DNA of 64,000 nt from CAWCKS01 sp963763485 (GCA_963763485.1 CAVXOW010000006.1:1-64000), one strand, 5' to 3'; counted from the stretch's first letter, positions 9,301-18,608 are shown. Numbers and translations: made by a program. The notes: generated by a model not told the origin, from the letters alone.

Positions 9301-10428
9301 TCAATAAATCACTACGCTGCGGATCGACTGGCCTGCATGCATCAGGTCGAACGCCTTGTTGATGTCGGCAAGCGGCATGGTGTGGGTGATCATCGGGTCG
9401 ATCTGGATCTTGCCTTGCATGTACCAGTCGACGATCTTCGGCACGTCGGTGCGGCCGCGCGCGCCGCCAAACGCGGTGCCCTTCCACGTCCGACCGGTGA
9501 CGAGTTGGAACGGTCGCGTTGCAATCTCGGCGCCAGCCGGCGCAACGCCGATGATGATCGACTGACCCCAGCCGCGATGGCAGGCTTCCAGCGCCTGTCG
9601 CATCACCGTAACATTGCCTGTGCAGTCGAAGGTGTAGTCAGCGCCGCCGATCTGGTCGGCGCCCGACTTCGTCATGTTGACGAGATGCGGCACGAGATCC
9701 TTGCCGACCTCGTTCGGATTGACGAAGTGGGTCATGCCGAAGCGCTCGCCCCACGGCTTCTTGTCATTGTTGAGGTCGACGCCGATGATCATGTCGGCGC
9801 CGGCAAGCTTCAGGCCCTGGATCACGTTGAGCCCGATGCCGCCAAGGCCGAAGACAATCGCCTTGGCACCAGGCTCGACCTTGGCGGTGTTGAGCACCGC
9901 GCCAATGCCGGTCGTGACGCCGCAGCCGATGTAGCAGACCTTGTCGAACGGCGCGTCCTCGCGAATCTTTGCGACCGCGATCTCGGGCAGCACGGTAAAA
10001 TTCGAGAACGTCGAGGTGCCCATGTAGTGATGGAGCTTTTTGCCGTCGAGCGAGAAGCGCGAGGAGCCGTCGGGCATCACGCCCTGCCCCTGGGTCGCGC
10101 GGATCGCGGTGCACAGATTGGTCTTGCGCGACAGGCATGACGGGCACTGCCGGCACTCCGGCGTGTAGAGCGGGATGACGTGGTCGCCCTTCTTCACCGA
10201 GGTGACGCCGGGACCAACGTCGACCACGATGCCGGCGCCCTCGTGGCCGAGGATCGCGGGAAACAACCCTTCCGGATCGGCGCCCGACAGCGTGAATTCG
10301 TCGGTGTGACAGATGCCGGTTGCCTTGATCTCGACCAGCACTTCGCCCTCGCGCGGGCCTTCGAGGTCGACGGTGGCGATTTCGAGCGGTTTACCGGCGG
10401 CAAAGGCGACAGCGGCACAGGATTTCAT
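9301..10428 (-). CDS. Class III alcohol dehydrogenase-type enzyme (S-(hydroxymethyl)glutathione dehydrogenase-like)
   Basis: 375 residues of zinc-dependent medium-chain dehydrogenase. Catalytic-zinc motif GICHTDEFTLSG, LGHEGAGIVVDVG, structural-zinc cluster CRQCPSCLSRKTNLC, and cofactor fold FGLGGIGLNVIQGLKLAGA are present. This branch contains glutathione-dependent formaldehyde dehydrogenase (FrmA/AdhC) and close paralogues, and no neighbour such as gfa confirms the formaldehyde role. The start at 10428 (MKSCAAVAFA) follows AGGAG. The upstream in-frame extension MRSVKRHRM is not part of the family. Confidence 0.88.
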   Translation of the reverse strand: MKSCAAVAFAAGKPLEIATVDLEGPREGEVLVEIKATGICHTDEFTLSGADPEGLFPAILGHEGAGIVVDVGPGVTSVKKGDHVIPLYTPECRQCPSCLSRKTNLCTAIRATQGQGVMPDGSSRFSLDGKKLHHYMGTSTFSNFTVLPEIAVAKIREDAPFDKVCYIGCGVTTGIGAVLNTAKVEPGAKAIVFGLGGIGLNVIQGLKLAGADMIIGVDLNNDKKPWGERFGMTHFVNPNEVGKDLVPHLVNMTKSGADQIGGADYTFDCTGNVTVMRQALEACHRGWGQSIIIGVAPAGAEIATRPFQLVTGRTWKGTAFGGARGRTDVPKIVDWYMQGKIQIDPMITHTMPLADINKAFDLMHAGQSIRSVVIY

Positions 10429-10619
10429 GGGGATCGATACTCCTAGGATCGGCTTGCTTCTCATACGATGACGCTTGACGCTGCGCAAAGGACGATGCTG
10501 CCAAGCTCATCATCCCCGGCGACCGCGCGGTCGAACTCCCGTGACGGTTGAACGACCAAGCGAACTCGTCCTATCATTTTTATCAGGGGAATCGGCGACG
10601 GTAGCTGGGGGATGACCTG

Positions 10620-11036
10620 ATGAGCGCGAAATTTTGCGTTGCAGTTTTCGGTCTGCTCTTTTCAACTTCGCTTGCCTCGGCTGCTCCGCGGTGCGACGTA
10701 CCGTTGATCAGAACACTCGATAATCAGACCGTCTCCGGCACGATGTATGCGACCAGTGGGCGGCCCTGCGGCATCGTGGTCCAGTTAACCAACGGTCCAA
10801 TGTTCACTGCGGAGCTCGTGCAGAATGCTAAAAACGGCAAAGTGACCGTGGCTGGCGGCAAGATTGTTTACACGTCGCGACCCGGCTATGTCGGCGAAGA
10901 CCAATTTGCCTACGCGCGTCGCGGAATGAACAACCGAAATGAGCCGGTCGTGCGGACTGTCAACGTGACTGTTCAAGTTGCGGCGGCGCCCCAAAACCCT
11001 GCGGGAACGGTTCCGAAAGCGCCGGCACGCCCTTGA
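10620..11036 (+). CDS. Small secreted protein with Ig/cadherin-like segment
   Basis: 138 residues. A signal peptide covers about residues 1-21 (VAVFGLLFSTSLASA). The mature part has KIVYTSRPGYVGEDQFAY and a terminal TVNVTVQV strand, which resembles the bacterial Ig-like/cadherin-like repeats (the GYxGxDxFxY motif), then a proline-rich tail. Probably periplasmic or surface exposed, with no function known. It ends two bases before the convergent rlmE gene. Confidence 0.7.
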   Translation: MSAKFCVAVFGLLFSTSLASAAPRCDVPLIRTLDNQTVSGTMYATSGRPCGIVVQLTNGPMFTAELVQNAKNGKVTVAGGKIVYTSRPGYVGEDQFAYARRGMNNRNEPVVRTVNVTVQVAAAPQNPAGTVPKAPARP

Positions 11037-11038
11037 CG

Positions 11039-11719
11039 CTAGGCCGGCCCCCGAAACCCCGTTGCCAGCAGATAGCGTTCCGACGATTCCTGCCGGCTTG
11101 ACGCCGGCTTGACGTGGCGGATGGTGGCGAAGTTTCTCTTGAGCTGCGCCAGCAACGCCGCATCGGCACCGCTCTGAAACACTTTTGCCAGAAAGGTCCC
11201 GCCGGGTTTCAGCACCTCACAGGCAAATTCGGCGGCGGCCTCGACGAGGCCGACCATGCGAAGTTGATCGGTCTTGCGGTGGCCTGTCGCGTTCGCCGCC
11301 ATGTCGGACAACACGACATCGGCGCCGCCGCCGAGCATCTCGCGCAAGCGCACCGGTGCGTCGGCGTCGAGGAAATCCTTTTTCGCGAACTCGACGCCGG
11401 GGATCTCGCCCATGTCGAGCAGGTCGATTGCAACCACGCGGCCCTTGCCGTCGGCAGCGCCGACACGTTTCGCCGCAATCTGGCTCCAGCCACCGGGCGC
11501 GGCACCGAGATCGATCACCGCCATGCCGGGCTTCAGCAGCTTGTACTTGTCATCGATCTCTTTCAGCTTGAAGGCTGCGCGCGAGCGAAAGCCCTCGCGC
11601 CTGGCCTGCGCCACATAAGGATCGTTGAGCTGCCGCTCGAGCCACAGCTTCGACGAAAGCTTGCGCTTGCCACCGCTTCTGACGGTGACATGGAGCCGGC
11701 CGGTCTTGTCCTTGGCCAT
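11039..11719 (-). CDS. rlmE: 23S rRNA 2'-O-ribose methyltransferase RlmE (FtsJ/RrmJ)
   Basis: 226 residues. Methylates the ribose of U2552 in the 23S A-loop during 50S assembly. It has the K-D-K-E tetrad context: SRAAFKLKEID, the SAM motif VIDLGAAPGGWSQIAAKRV, VLSDMAANATGH, and GGTFLAKVFQ. The basic N-terminus (VRSGGKRKLSSK) is typical for RNA binding. It lies 17 bases downstream of ppx on the same strand, a pairing frequent in this bacterial group. Confidence 0.94.
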   Translation of the reverse strand: MAKDKTGRLHVTVRSGGKRKLSSKLWLERQLNDPYVAQARREGFRSRAAFKLKEIDDKYKLLKPGMAVIDLGAAPGGWSQIAAKRVGAADGKGRVVAIDLLDMGEIPGVEFAKKDFLDADAPVRLREMLGGGADVVLSDMAANATGHRKTDQLRMVGLVEAAAEFACEVLKPGGTFLAKVFQSGADAALLAQLKRNFATIRHVKPASSRQESSERYLLATGFRGPA

Positions 11720-11736
11720 TTGCTAATCTTGCGCTG

Positions 11737-12825
11737 TCACGACGGCTTCAACACGCCGTCCTCACGCATCATCTGCACCAGCATGCCCTCGCGCAAGCCG
11801 CGGTCGGCGATGCGCAAACGCGGGCAAGGGAACGCAGCGCGGATGGCGTCGAGGATGGCGCAGCCGGCGAGCACAAGGTCGCCGCGCTCGGTGCCGATGC
11901 AGGCATTGGTGACACGATCCTGGTAGCTCATTGCGCGCAACCGCTGCACGGTCGCAACCACGTCGTGGTCGGTCATCCAGATGCCATCGACGCGGCGGCG
12001 ATCGTAGCGCGGCAGGTTGAGGAAAATGCCGGCGACCGTCGTCACCGTGCCCGAGGTGCCCAGCAGGTGCACGCCGGCGAGATTGTCGCCATGGGCCTTG
12101 GCAAACGGCTGCAGGTGCGCGCCGACTTCGGCGACCATCGCGTCATAAAGGTCTGGCGTCACATCGGTGCCGCCATGGCGTTCGGCGAGCGTGACGACGC
12201 CGAGCGGCAGCGACACCCAGCCGGAGATTCTTGGCGCAGCGCGCGGATTGGCCGGGTCGCGATCGAGCCGAATGATCTCCGTGGAGCCGCCGCCGATGTC
12301 GAACAGAACGGCGCCGGTCGCCTGCGGATCGAGCAGCGGCAGGCAGCCGGTCACCGCCAGCATCGCCTCGGTCTCGCGGTCTATGACTTCGAGCGCGATG
12401 CCGAGTTCGTCCTGGACGCGAGCGCAGAACTCGCCGCCGTTCTCGGCGGCCCGGCAGGCTTCAGTCGCGATCAGGCGCAGCCGCGCCGCGCGCTTCGACC
12501 GGATCTTGTCGCGACAGACGGACAGCGCCGACAACGCGCGGGTCATCGCAGCATCGCTCATGCGGCCGGTCAGCGAGATGCCCTCGCCGAGGCGGATGAT
12601 GCGCGAGAAGGAATCGATGACGCGGAACCCGTCATGGGTCGGACACGCGATCAACAGCCGGCAATTGTTGGTGCCGAGGTCGAGCGCGGCATAGGCGGTC
12701 GGCCGATCGGGCGCGCGATGGCGCACGTCAGCGGCCGAGGCGTCCGCGGGGCGCCGTGCCTGATCATCCATGTCAAATCGTTCCGATGCCGCGGGGCCTG
12801 AGCCAGATCGGCCGTGATCTCTCAT
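11737..12825 (-). CDS. ppx: Ppx/GppA family phosphatase (exopolyphosphatase)
   Basis: 362 residues of the ASKHA-fold Ppx/GppA family, which hydrolyses polyphosphate or pppGpp. Phosphate-binding signatures: YAALDLGTNNCRLLIA, ATEACRAAENG, VLFDIGGGSTEII, and LLGTSGTVTTVAGI. The short form without a C-terminal HD domain is typical of alphaproteobacteria. The start at 12825 gives a 40-residue nonconserved arginine-rich leader; an ATG at 12771 (MDDQARRPAD) is an equally possible start. Same strand as rlmE, probably cotranscribed. Confidence 0.9.
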   Translation of the reverse strand: MRDHGRSGSGPAASERFDMDDQARRPADASAADVRHRAPDRPTAYAALDLGTNNCRLLIACPTHDGFRVIDSFSRIIRLGEGISLTGRMSDAAMTRALSALSVCRDKIRSKRAARLRLIATEACRAAENGGEFCARVQDELGIALEVIDRETEAMLAVTGCLPLLDPQATGAVLFDIGGGSTEIIRLDRDPANPRAAPRISGWVSLPLGVVTLAERHGGTDVTPDLYDAMVAEVGAHLQPFAKAHGDNLAGVHLLGTSGTVTTVAGIFLNLPRYDRRRVDGIWMTDHDVVATVQRLRAMSYQDRVTNACIGTERGDLVLAGCAILDAIRAAFPCPRLRIADRGLREGMLVQMMREDGVLKPS

Positions 12826-12996
12826 TCCCGGCGAATTTAGCAGCGGCTTTCATTGACGCAACCGAGGTGCACGGGCGCCATACCGTCGGCGACATTGTCC
12901 GGCGGTGCCCGATTGCGCTATGCTTCGGCATCGCAACAAGCGGCCCATGGCCGCCTCATTTGCTCCCTCAAAAGCCCCGCCAAGACTGGAATAGCC

Positions 12997-15369
12997 ATGC
13001 AGGATCGTTCGTTTCCGCAATCCGTCGAGAATTCTATTGCAGCGCAAAAATTCGGCGTCGGCCAGCCGGTGCTGCGCAAGGAGGACGACACTTTGGTGCG
13101 CGGCAAGGGCCGCTACACCGATGACGTCAACCTGCCCGGACAGGTCTACGGTGTGGTGGTGCGGTCGACTCACGCCCATGGCGTCATCAAGAAGCTCGAC
13201 ACCAGCGAAGCCAAGAAGATGCCCGGCGTGCTCGGGGTGTGGACCGGCGAGGACATGATCGCCGCCGGTTACGGCAACTTCGTCAGCCGCATGCCGCTGA
13301 AGAGCCGTGACGGCTCGCCGCTGGTACAGACCAACAAGCCGATCCTTGCCATGGGCAAGGTGCGCTTCGTCGGCGACCCGATCGCCTTCGTGGTCGCGGA
13401 AACCGTGAACCAGGCGCGCGATGCGGCCGAAGCCGTTGCGATCGACATCGACCCGCTGCCGGCGGTGACGCGGGCGGTCGACGCGATGAAGGCGGGCGCG
13501 CCGCAGCTCTATGAGGGCGTGCCGAATAACATGGTGCTCGACTATTATTATGGCGACGCCGACAAGACGAAGGAGGCGTTCGCCAAGGCCGCCCACACGG
13601 TCAAGCTCGACATCGAGAACACCCGCATCGTCGTCGCGGCAATGGAACCGCGCGTCGGCGTCGGCTTCTACGACAAGAAGAAGGACCACTACACGCTCTA
13701 TGTGCCGACGCAGGGCGTGGCCGGCAACCGCGTGCTGCTGGCGACGCTCTTGAAGTGCAAGGCGGACCAGATCCGCATCCTCACCGGCAATGTCGGCGGC
13801 TCGTTCGGCATGAAATCCGTGAACTATCCGGAATACACCTGCCTGCTGCATGCCTCGAAGGCGCTCGGCAAGCCGGTGAAGTGGACCGACGACCGCTCCG
13901 GCAGCTTCCTGTCCGACAGCCATGGCCGCGCCAGCGAAGTCACGGCCGAGCTCGCGCTCGACGCCGAAGGCAACTTTCTCGCGGTGCGCGTCAACGGTTA
14001 CGGCAACACCGGCGCCTATCTCTCCGGCGTGATGCCAAGCCCGCTGTCGCTCGGCATCGCGAAGAACATCGCGAGCGTCTACAAGACCCAGCAGATCGAG
14101 GTGAACATCAAGTGCGCGGTGACCAACACCAGCGTGATGGGCGCCTATCGCGGCGCGGGCCGGCCGGAAGCCAACTACTTCATGGAGCGGCTGATCGAGA
14201 CCGCGGCCGAGAAGATGGGGATCGACAGCGTCCAGCTGCGCAAGAGGAACCTGATCAAGAGCGGACAGATGCCGTACGCTGCGGCATCCGGCATGATGTA
14301 CGACTCCGGCGACTTCGCAGGCGTGATGAACGACGCGCTGAAGCTCGCCGATTACGCCGGCTTCGCCCGGCGCAAGCGCGAGAGCAAGCGCCACGGCAAG
14401 CTGCGCGGGATTGCGGTCGGCGCCTATCTCGAGGTGACCGCGCCGCCGAACAAGGAACTCGGCAAGATTACGTTCGACAAGGACGGCGGCGTCACGCTGG
14501 TCAGCGGCACGCTCGACTACGGCCAGGGCCATGCCACGCCGTTCTCGCAGGTGTTGTCGGACCAACTCGGCGTTCCCTTCGACAAGATCCGTCTCGTGCA
14601 GGGCGACAGCGACATCGTCCATGCCGGTAACGGCACCGGCGGGTCGCGCTCGATCACCGCCGCGGGTCAGGCGATTGTCGAGGCGTCCAAGCTCGTCATT
14701 GAAAAAGGCAAGGAAGCCGCCGCGGGCGTGCTCGAAGCCTCGGCCGGTGACATCGAGTTCAAGGGCGGCAACTTCCGCATCGCCGGCACCGATCGCGCCA
14801 TCAACATCATGGACCTCGCGCAAAAGCTGCGCGACAAGTCGCCGAACGATGGCCCCTCGCCGCTCGACGTCGACCACGTCAGCGGCAACGTCGAGGCGAC
14901 GTTCCCGAACGGCTGCCACATTGCCGAGGTCGAGGTCGATCCCGACACCGGCGCGATCCAGATCGTCAAATATACCGGCGTCAACGACTTCGGCGTGGTG
15001 GTGAACCCGCTGATGGTGGCGGGGCAGGTGCACGGCGGCGTCGCGCAAGGGATTGGGCAGGCGCTGATGGAATGCGTCAGCTACGACACCGACGGCCAGC
15101 CGATCACCGGCTCGTTCATGGACTATGCGATGCCACGCGCGGAAGACATTCCGCCGATGACGCTGGATACGCATCCGGCTCCCGCGACCACCAACCCGCT
15201 CGGCACCAAGGGCTGCGGCGAGGCCGGCTGCGCGGGCAGCCTGTCGACCGTCGTCAACGCGGTGGTTGACGCGCTGTCCGAGGTCGGCGTGCATCATCTC
15301 AACATGCCGCTGACGCCAGAGCGGGTGTGGCGGGCAATCCAGGACGCCAAGCCGCACGCGGCAGCGTAA
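12997..15369 (+). CDS. Xanthine dehydrogenase-family molybdopterin-binding subunit (CoxL-like)
   Basis: 790 residues. The N-terminal aldehyde oxidase a/b hammerhead domain (LRKEDDTLVRGKGRYTDD) is followed by the large molybdopterin domain. Cofactor and active-site regions: GNVGGSFGMKS, VMGAYRGAGRPEANY (the segment around the CoxL active loop), GTGGSRSITAAGQ, and the terminal LGTKGCGEAGCAGSLS with the expected catalytic Glu. The CO-dehydrogenase AYxCSFR loop is replaced by AYRGAGR, so it is a form II-type hydroxylase of unknown substrate. The FAD (CoxM) and 2Fe-2S (CoxS) partner genes are not next to it in this window, which is unusual. Confidence 0.9.
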   Translation: MQDRSFPQSVENSIAAQKFGVGQPVLRKEDDTLVRGKGRYTDDVNLPGQVYGVVVRSTHAHGVIKKLDTSEAKKMPGVLGVWTGEDMIAAGYGNFVSRMPLKSRDGSPLVQTNKPILAMGKVRFVGDPIAFVVAETVNQARDAAEAVAIDIDPLPAVTRAVDAMKAGAPQLYEGVPNNMVLDYYYGDADKTKEAFAKAAHTVKLDIENTRIVVAAMEPRVGVGFYDKKKDHYTLYVPTQGVAGNRVLLATLLKCKADQIRILTGNVGGSFGMKSVNYPEYTCLLHASKALGKPVKWTDDRSGSFLSDSHGRASEVTAELALDAEGNFLAVRVNGYGNTGAYLSGVMPSPLSLGIAKNIASVYKTQQIEVNIKCAVTNTSVMGAYRGAGRPEANYFMERLIETAAEKMGIDSVQLRKRNLIKSGQMPYAAASGMMYDSGDFAGVMNDALKLADYAGFARRKRESKRHGKLRGIAVGAYLEVTAPPNKELGKITFDKDGGVTLVSGTLDYGQGHATPFSQVLSDQLGVPFDKIRLVQGDSDIVHAGNGTGGSRSITAAGQAIVEASKLVIEKGKEAAAGVLEASAGDIEFKGGNFRIAGTDRAINIMDLAQKLRDKSPNDGPSPLDVDHVSGNVEATFPNGCHIAEVEVDPDTGAIQIVKYTGVNDFGVVVNPLMVAGQVHGGVAQGIGQALMECVSYDTDGQPITGSFMDYAMPRAEDIPPMTLDTHPAPATTNPLGTKGCGEAGCAGSLSTVVNAVVDALSEVGVHHLNMPLTPERVWRAIQDAKPHAAA

Positions 15370-15380
15370 CGGAGGAAGCG

Positions 15381-16334
15381 ATGGCAACGCTGACCGCGCC
15401 GACATCTGCAAGCGTGCCCCAGCCCAGCGCGGAGATGCGCGCGTCGATGAAGGTCGAGGAAGAGCTGCGCGCGCCCTATCCGGTGCCGAAGAACCTCGCC
15501 GAGGAGCGCGTGCTGCGGGCAAAGATCTGCGGTTACTGGAATGCAGGCACGCCGGAGCCGTACCGTACACACGAGCTCAGCGCTTCAGGTGAAGCCGGCC
15601 CGGTGCGGATGCGGGCTTATCGAGCGACGCCGAACGAGAACGCGCCGGTCATCCTGCAGATTCACGGCGGGGGCTGGGCGTTCGGCAGCATCGAGGAGAC
15701 CGAGCCGCTGTCGCGTCACTTGGCGAAGGCAACAGGCGCTGTCGTGGTCTCGACCAGCTATCGCCTCGCTCCGGAGAACAAGTTTCCCGCTGGCCTGAAC
15801 GATTGCGAGGCGGCGCTGAAGTGGATTCTTGCGAACGTTGGCGAGTCGGCGGCGACCCCAAAGCGCATCGCCGTCAGCGGCGGATCGGCCGGCGCGCAAT
15901 CTCGCAGCAGCACTGGCGCTGCGCCACCCGACAAGATCAAGGCCGCGTTGCTGTTCTACGGCGTGCTTGGCAACAATTTTGATACGTCGTCCTACCTCGG
16001 CTTCGGCGATGGCAGCTTCGGGCTGTCGCGCGAACGTATGCAGGTGTTTTTCGATCACTATGTCACCGACCGCAAACATTACGACGATCCTTTTGTCACG
16101 CCGATGCTGGCCAATCTCGAGACACTGCCGCCGGCCTGGGTGTGCGCGGCCGAGTGCGACGTGCTGCACGATGATTCCGCGCAGTTCTACGCCAAGCTGA
16201 AGGCGCTGCGATCAGGTGATGAATTCGTCGTCGCCAAGGGCTGCACCCACGGTTTCATCAACCGCTTCCGCCATCTGCCGGCAGCGCTCGATATCACCAA
16301 GAGCGCGGCGGCATTTTTCAAGGCGAAGGTGTAG
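15381..16334 (+). CDS. Alpha/beta hydrolase, hormone-sensitive-lipase type, with compensating frame changes
   Basis: 317 residues. HSL-family esterase: the oxyanion motif ILQIHGGGWAFGS, then STSYRLAPENKFPAGLND, a nucleophile elbow VSGGSAG, Asp region CAAECDVLHDDS and terminal catalytic His in KGCTHGFINRF. The canonical stretch GNLAAALALRHP that should follow the elbow is present but in another frame between about 15892 and 15928: one extra base near 15893 and one missing base near 15928 restore the frame. It is translationally close to the CoxL-like gene (11-base gap, GGAGGA ribosome site), so one operon is likely. Confidence 0.85.
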   Translation: MATLTAPTSASVPQPSAEMRASMKVEEELRAPYPVPKNLAEERVLRAKICGYWNAGTPEPYRTHELSASGEAGPVRMRAYRATPNENAPVILQIHGGGWAFGSIEETEPLSRHLAKATGAVVVSTSYRLAPENKFPAGLNDCEAALKWILANVGESAATPKRIAVSGGSAGAQSRSSTGAAPPDKIKAALLFYGVLGNNFDTSSYLGFGDGSFGLSRERMQVFFDHYVTDRKHYDDPFVTPMLANLETLPPAWVCAAECDVLHDDSAQFYAKLKALRSGDEFVVAKGCTHGFINRFRHLPAALDITKSAAAFFKAKV

Positions 16335-16345
16335 TGCCCTTCGTC

Positions 16346-16416
16346 GTTGCCGGGCTTGACCCGGCAATCCATCCTCTTGCGAAGAAAGATGGACCCGCGG
16401 GTCAAGCCCGCGGGTG
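16346..16416. repeat. Palindromic intergenic element (CTTGA-loop type), copy 1
   Basis: Two perfect hairpins: arms at 16347-16354/16060-style partner 16360-16367 around loop CTTGA, and 16394-16401/16407-16414 around TCAAG. They are separated by an inner inverted repeat TCCATC...GATGGA. It lies between the convergent hydrolase and MaoC-like genes. Two related elements occur in this window. They resemble the dispersed REP-like palindromes of Bradyrhizobium. Confidence 0.75.
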
Positions 16417-16445
16417 ACGCTAGTGCCCTGATAGAACCTTCGCCT

Positions 16446-17258
16446 TTACGCTGCCGCAGCCGCCTGTCGCGGCGCGTAGATCGCCGTGTGGAGCACATGC
16501 GCCAGCGGCGTCTTGCCATTGGCGACCACGAGGCAATCGAGATCGACCAGTTTGTGGCCCTTCTTGTCGTAGTTTCCGGTCACTTTCGCCCGCAGTGTCA
16601 ACTCGTCGCCGACGTGGCCGGGCGCGATCTGCTGGATCGTGCTGCCGACGTGTATCCACGGCCCGAGCCGCACATTGTGGGTCAGCGCCCAGTTGGCCAG
16701 GCGCAGTAGCGTGCCGGGATGGATGATGCCCTCGCCTGCATAGATCGGATCAGCCTCGCGGATGTCCTTCAGATATTGCGCATGCAGCTCCGGCGTCACC
16801 TTGTAGGGATGAATCCCGAGCCACTCGCCGACCTTGTAGGACGACGCGCTGATGTCAGGCCGCCGGTCGTTCGCCGGCGGCGTCGAGGCCTTGAAATCGT
16901 CGATCGAGAATTTTGCAGGCGCCGGCAGCAACTTGGCGTGTCCGGTGCCGCAGACGATGCCGCGGCTGTCGATCTGGATGTCGAGACCGCCATTGGCCTC
17001 GGTCGCGGTCACGGTGGCGATCTCGCCGTCATAGACCGGCTTGAGGAAGCGGCCGTCCATCTCGCCACGCTCGAGAAATGCCCTGCCCCAGACCTGGAGC
17101 GGCACGTGGCTCATATAGGCGTAGACGTCGACTCCCGGCACCAGGCCGCCGGTGAAGCCGAACTGCTTCGCGACGGTGTCGTCATGCATCTTGTTCTCGG
17201 AGTGCTTTGCCGTGTTGTAGGCCTCGATGCTGTAGGCGCTGGGCTTTGCCGTTGTCAT
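16446..17258 (-). CDS. MaoC-like double-hotdog dehydratase/thioesterase
   Basis: 270 residues. The N-terminal half has NKMHDDTVAKQFGFTGGLVPG, which resembles the MaoC hydratase motif (A-x-x-x-G-F-x-G-x-I-x-HG), and the C-terminal half has a second hotdog (PGTLLRLANWALTHN, IAPGHVGDELTLRAKV). Enzymes of this type hydrate enoyl-CoA or bind CoA esters. The downstream-oriented acyl-CoA dehydrogenase is 27 bases upstream on the same strand, suggesting consecutive beta-oxidation steps. The start at 17258 is preceded by AGGAGGAG. The catalytic Asp/His pair is not clearly conserved, so thioesterase or binding roles remain possible. Confidence 0.72.
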   Translation of the reverse strand: MTTAKPSAYSIEAYNTAKHSENKMHDDTVAKQFGFTGGLVPGVDVYAYMSHVPLQVWGRAFLERGEMDGRFLKPVYDGEIATVTATEANGGLDIQIDSRGIVCGTGHAKLLPAPAKFSIDDFKASTPPANDRRPDISASSYKVGEWLGIHPYKVTPELHAQYLKDIREADPIYAGEGIIHPGTLLRLANWALTHNVRLGPWIHVGSTIQQIAPGHVGDELTLRAKVTGNYDKKGHKLVDLDCLVVANGKTPLAHVLHTAIYAPRQAAAAA

Positions 17259-17285
17259 GGCCGCACTCCTCCTGAAAAGAAAAAA

Positions 17286-18440
17286 TCAATCGTCTGCCGG
17301 CGCAAGGCCTCCGGCATCCGACAATAAATCCATGTGATGGTCGAGATCACCGAACATGGTCTGGATCGCCAGCAGCCGGCGGAAATAGTGGCCGGCCTTG
17401 TACTCCATCGTCATGGCGATGCCGCCGTGGAGCTGGATCGCCTGCTCACCGACGTAGCGCGAGGCCTTCGCGATGTGAACCTTGGCGCCGGAGATCGAGC
17501 GGCGCCGCTCGCTGTTGTCGGATTCGCCGGCCATCATGGTTGCCAGCATCGACATGCTGCGCGACTGCTCGACATTCATCAGCATGTCCACGGCACGATG
17601 CTGCAGCGCCTGGAACGTGCCGATCGGCCGGCCGAACTGTTCGCGGGTCTTCAGGTATTCGGTCGTAGTGGCGAGCATCTCGTCCATGCAGCCAACGGAT
17701 TCGGAGATGATCGCGGCAATGGCGCGATCGACCACCCGCTCGATCAGGGGATAGGCGCGGCCGACTTCACCGATCACATCGTCGGCTGATACCTTAACGC
17801 CCTTCAGAACGATGTCGGCACCGCGATGGCTGTCCATCAGCGTGATCTGTTTGCGGGTCACCCCAGCCGCCTTGCCGTCGACAATGAAGAGGCCGATGCC
17901 GTCCTTGTCGCGCTGCTGACCGGACACGCGCGCGGTCACCAAAAGCTTGTCGGCGCTGTCGCCGTGCCAGACCACGGTCTTGACGCCGTCGAGGATGTAG
18001 CCGTTGCCGTCCTTGCGAGCTTTGGTCGCCACATCGAACATGTCGAAGCGCGACTGGCGCTCGGTGTGGGCGAACGCGAGCAGCAGCTTGCCCTCGGCAA
18101 TCTGCGGCAGCATCGCCGCCTTCTGCTTGTCGCTGCCGCCTTCCTGGATGAAGCCGCCGCCGAGCACGACCGTCGGCACGTAAGGCTCGAGTGCGATGGA
18201 GCGGCCGAGCGCCTCCATCACGATCATGGTCTCGACCGGTCCACCACCGATACCGCCGTGCTTCTCCTCGAACGCCACGCCGAGCAGGCCGAGGTCAGCG
18301 TACTGCTGCCACATCTCGCGGCTCCAGCCGAGCGGCGACGCTGCAAAGGCTTTGCGTTTGGCGAAGTCATACTTCTCGGCGAGCAGCCGATCGACGCTGT
18401 CTTTCAATAGCTTCTGCTCGTCGGTGAGACCGAAATCCAT
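17286..18440 (-). CDS. Acyl-CoA dehydrogenase
   Basis: 384 residues of the FAD-dependent acyl-CoA dehydrogenase family: an N-terminal helical domain (MDFGLTDEQKLLKDSVDRLL), a middle beta domain, and a C-terminal four-helix domain with LKTREQFGRPIGTFQALQH and HGGIAMTMEYKAGHYFRRL. The usual FAD-binding/substrate loop reads FAHTERQSRF. This is the shorter form seen in steroid and branched-acid degradation clusters. The ATG at 18440 has GAGGG seven bases upstream, so it is preferred over the GTG at 18446. It probably forms an operon with the MaoC-like gene. Confidence 0.9.
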   Translation of the reverse strand: MDFGLTDEQKLLKDSVDRLLAEKYDFAKRKAFAASPLGWSREMWQQYADLGLLGVAFEEKHGGIGGGPVETMIVMEALGRSIALEPYVPTVVLGGGFIQEGGSDKQKAAMLPQIAEGKLLLAFAHTERQSRFDMFDVATKARKDGNGYILDGVKTVVWHGDSADKLLVTARVSGQQRDKDGIGLFIVDGKAAGVTRKQITLMDSHRGADIVLKGVKVSADDVIGEVGRAYPLIERVVDRAIAAIISESVGCMDEMLATTTEYLKTREQFGRPIGTFQALQHRAVDMLMNVEQSRSMSMLATMMAGESDNSERRRSISGAKVHIAKASRYVGEQAIQLHGGIAMTMEYKAGHYFRRLLAIQTMFGDLDHHMDLLSDAGGLAPADD

Positions 18441-18514
18441 TTCCACCCTCGTTGTCCGCGTCGCGATATGTGCGCGGTGCTCTTCTTGTCTTGGACGATC
18501 GTCTCCCCGCAGTC

Positions 18515-18608
18515 ATCGCCCGGCTTGACCGGGCGATCCAGTATTCCGAAGCATCGCGAATTTCGACAAACGCTTCGGGTTACTGGATGCCCCGCTTGAA
18601 GCGGGGCA
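18515..18608. repeat. Palindromic intergenic element (CTTGA-loop type), copy 2
   Basis: Arms ATCGCCCGG/CCGGGCGAT at 18515-18523 and 18529-18537 flank CTTGA. A second hairpin TGCCCCGCTT/AAGCGGGGCA lies at 18588-18597 and 18599-18608. The segment between contains further inverted pairs (TCCAGTA...TACTGGA and CCGAAGC...GCTTCGG), so the whole element can fold as one long imperfect palindrome. Confidence 0.78.

Noticed and set aside
12850..15570. A long open frame (about 900 codons) on the minus strand opposite the CoxL-like gene
   Set aside because: It is a GC3-driven antisense shadow: low-complexity Arg/His/Val content, no domain, while the plus strand gives a clear molybdoenzyme.
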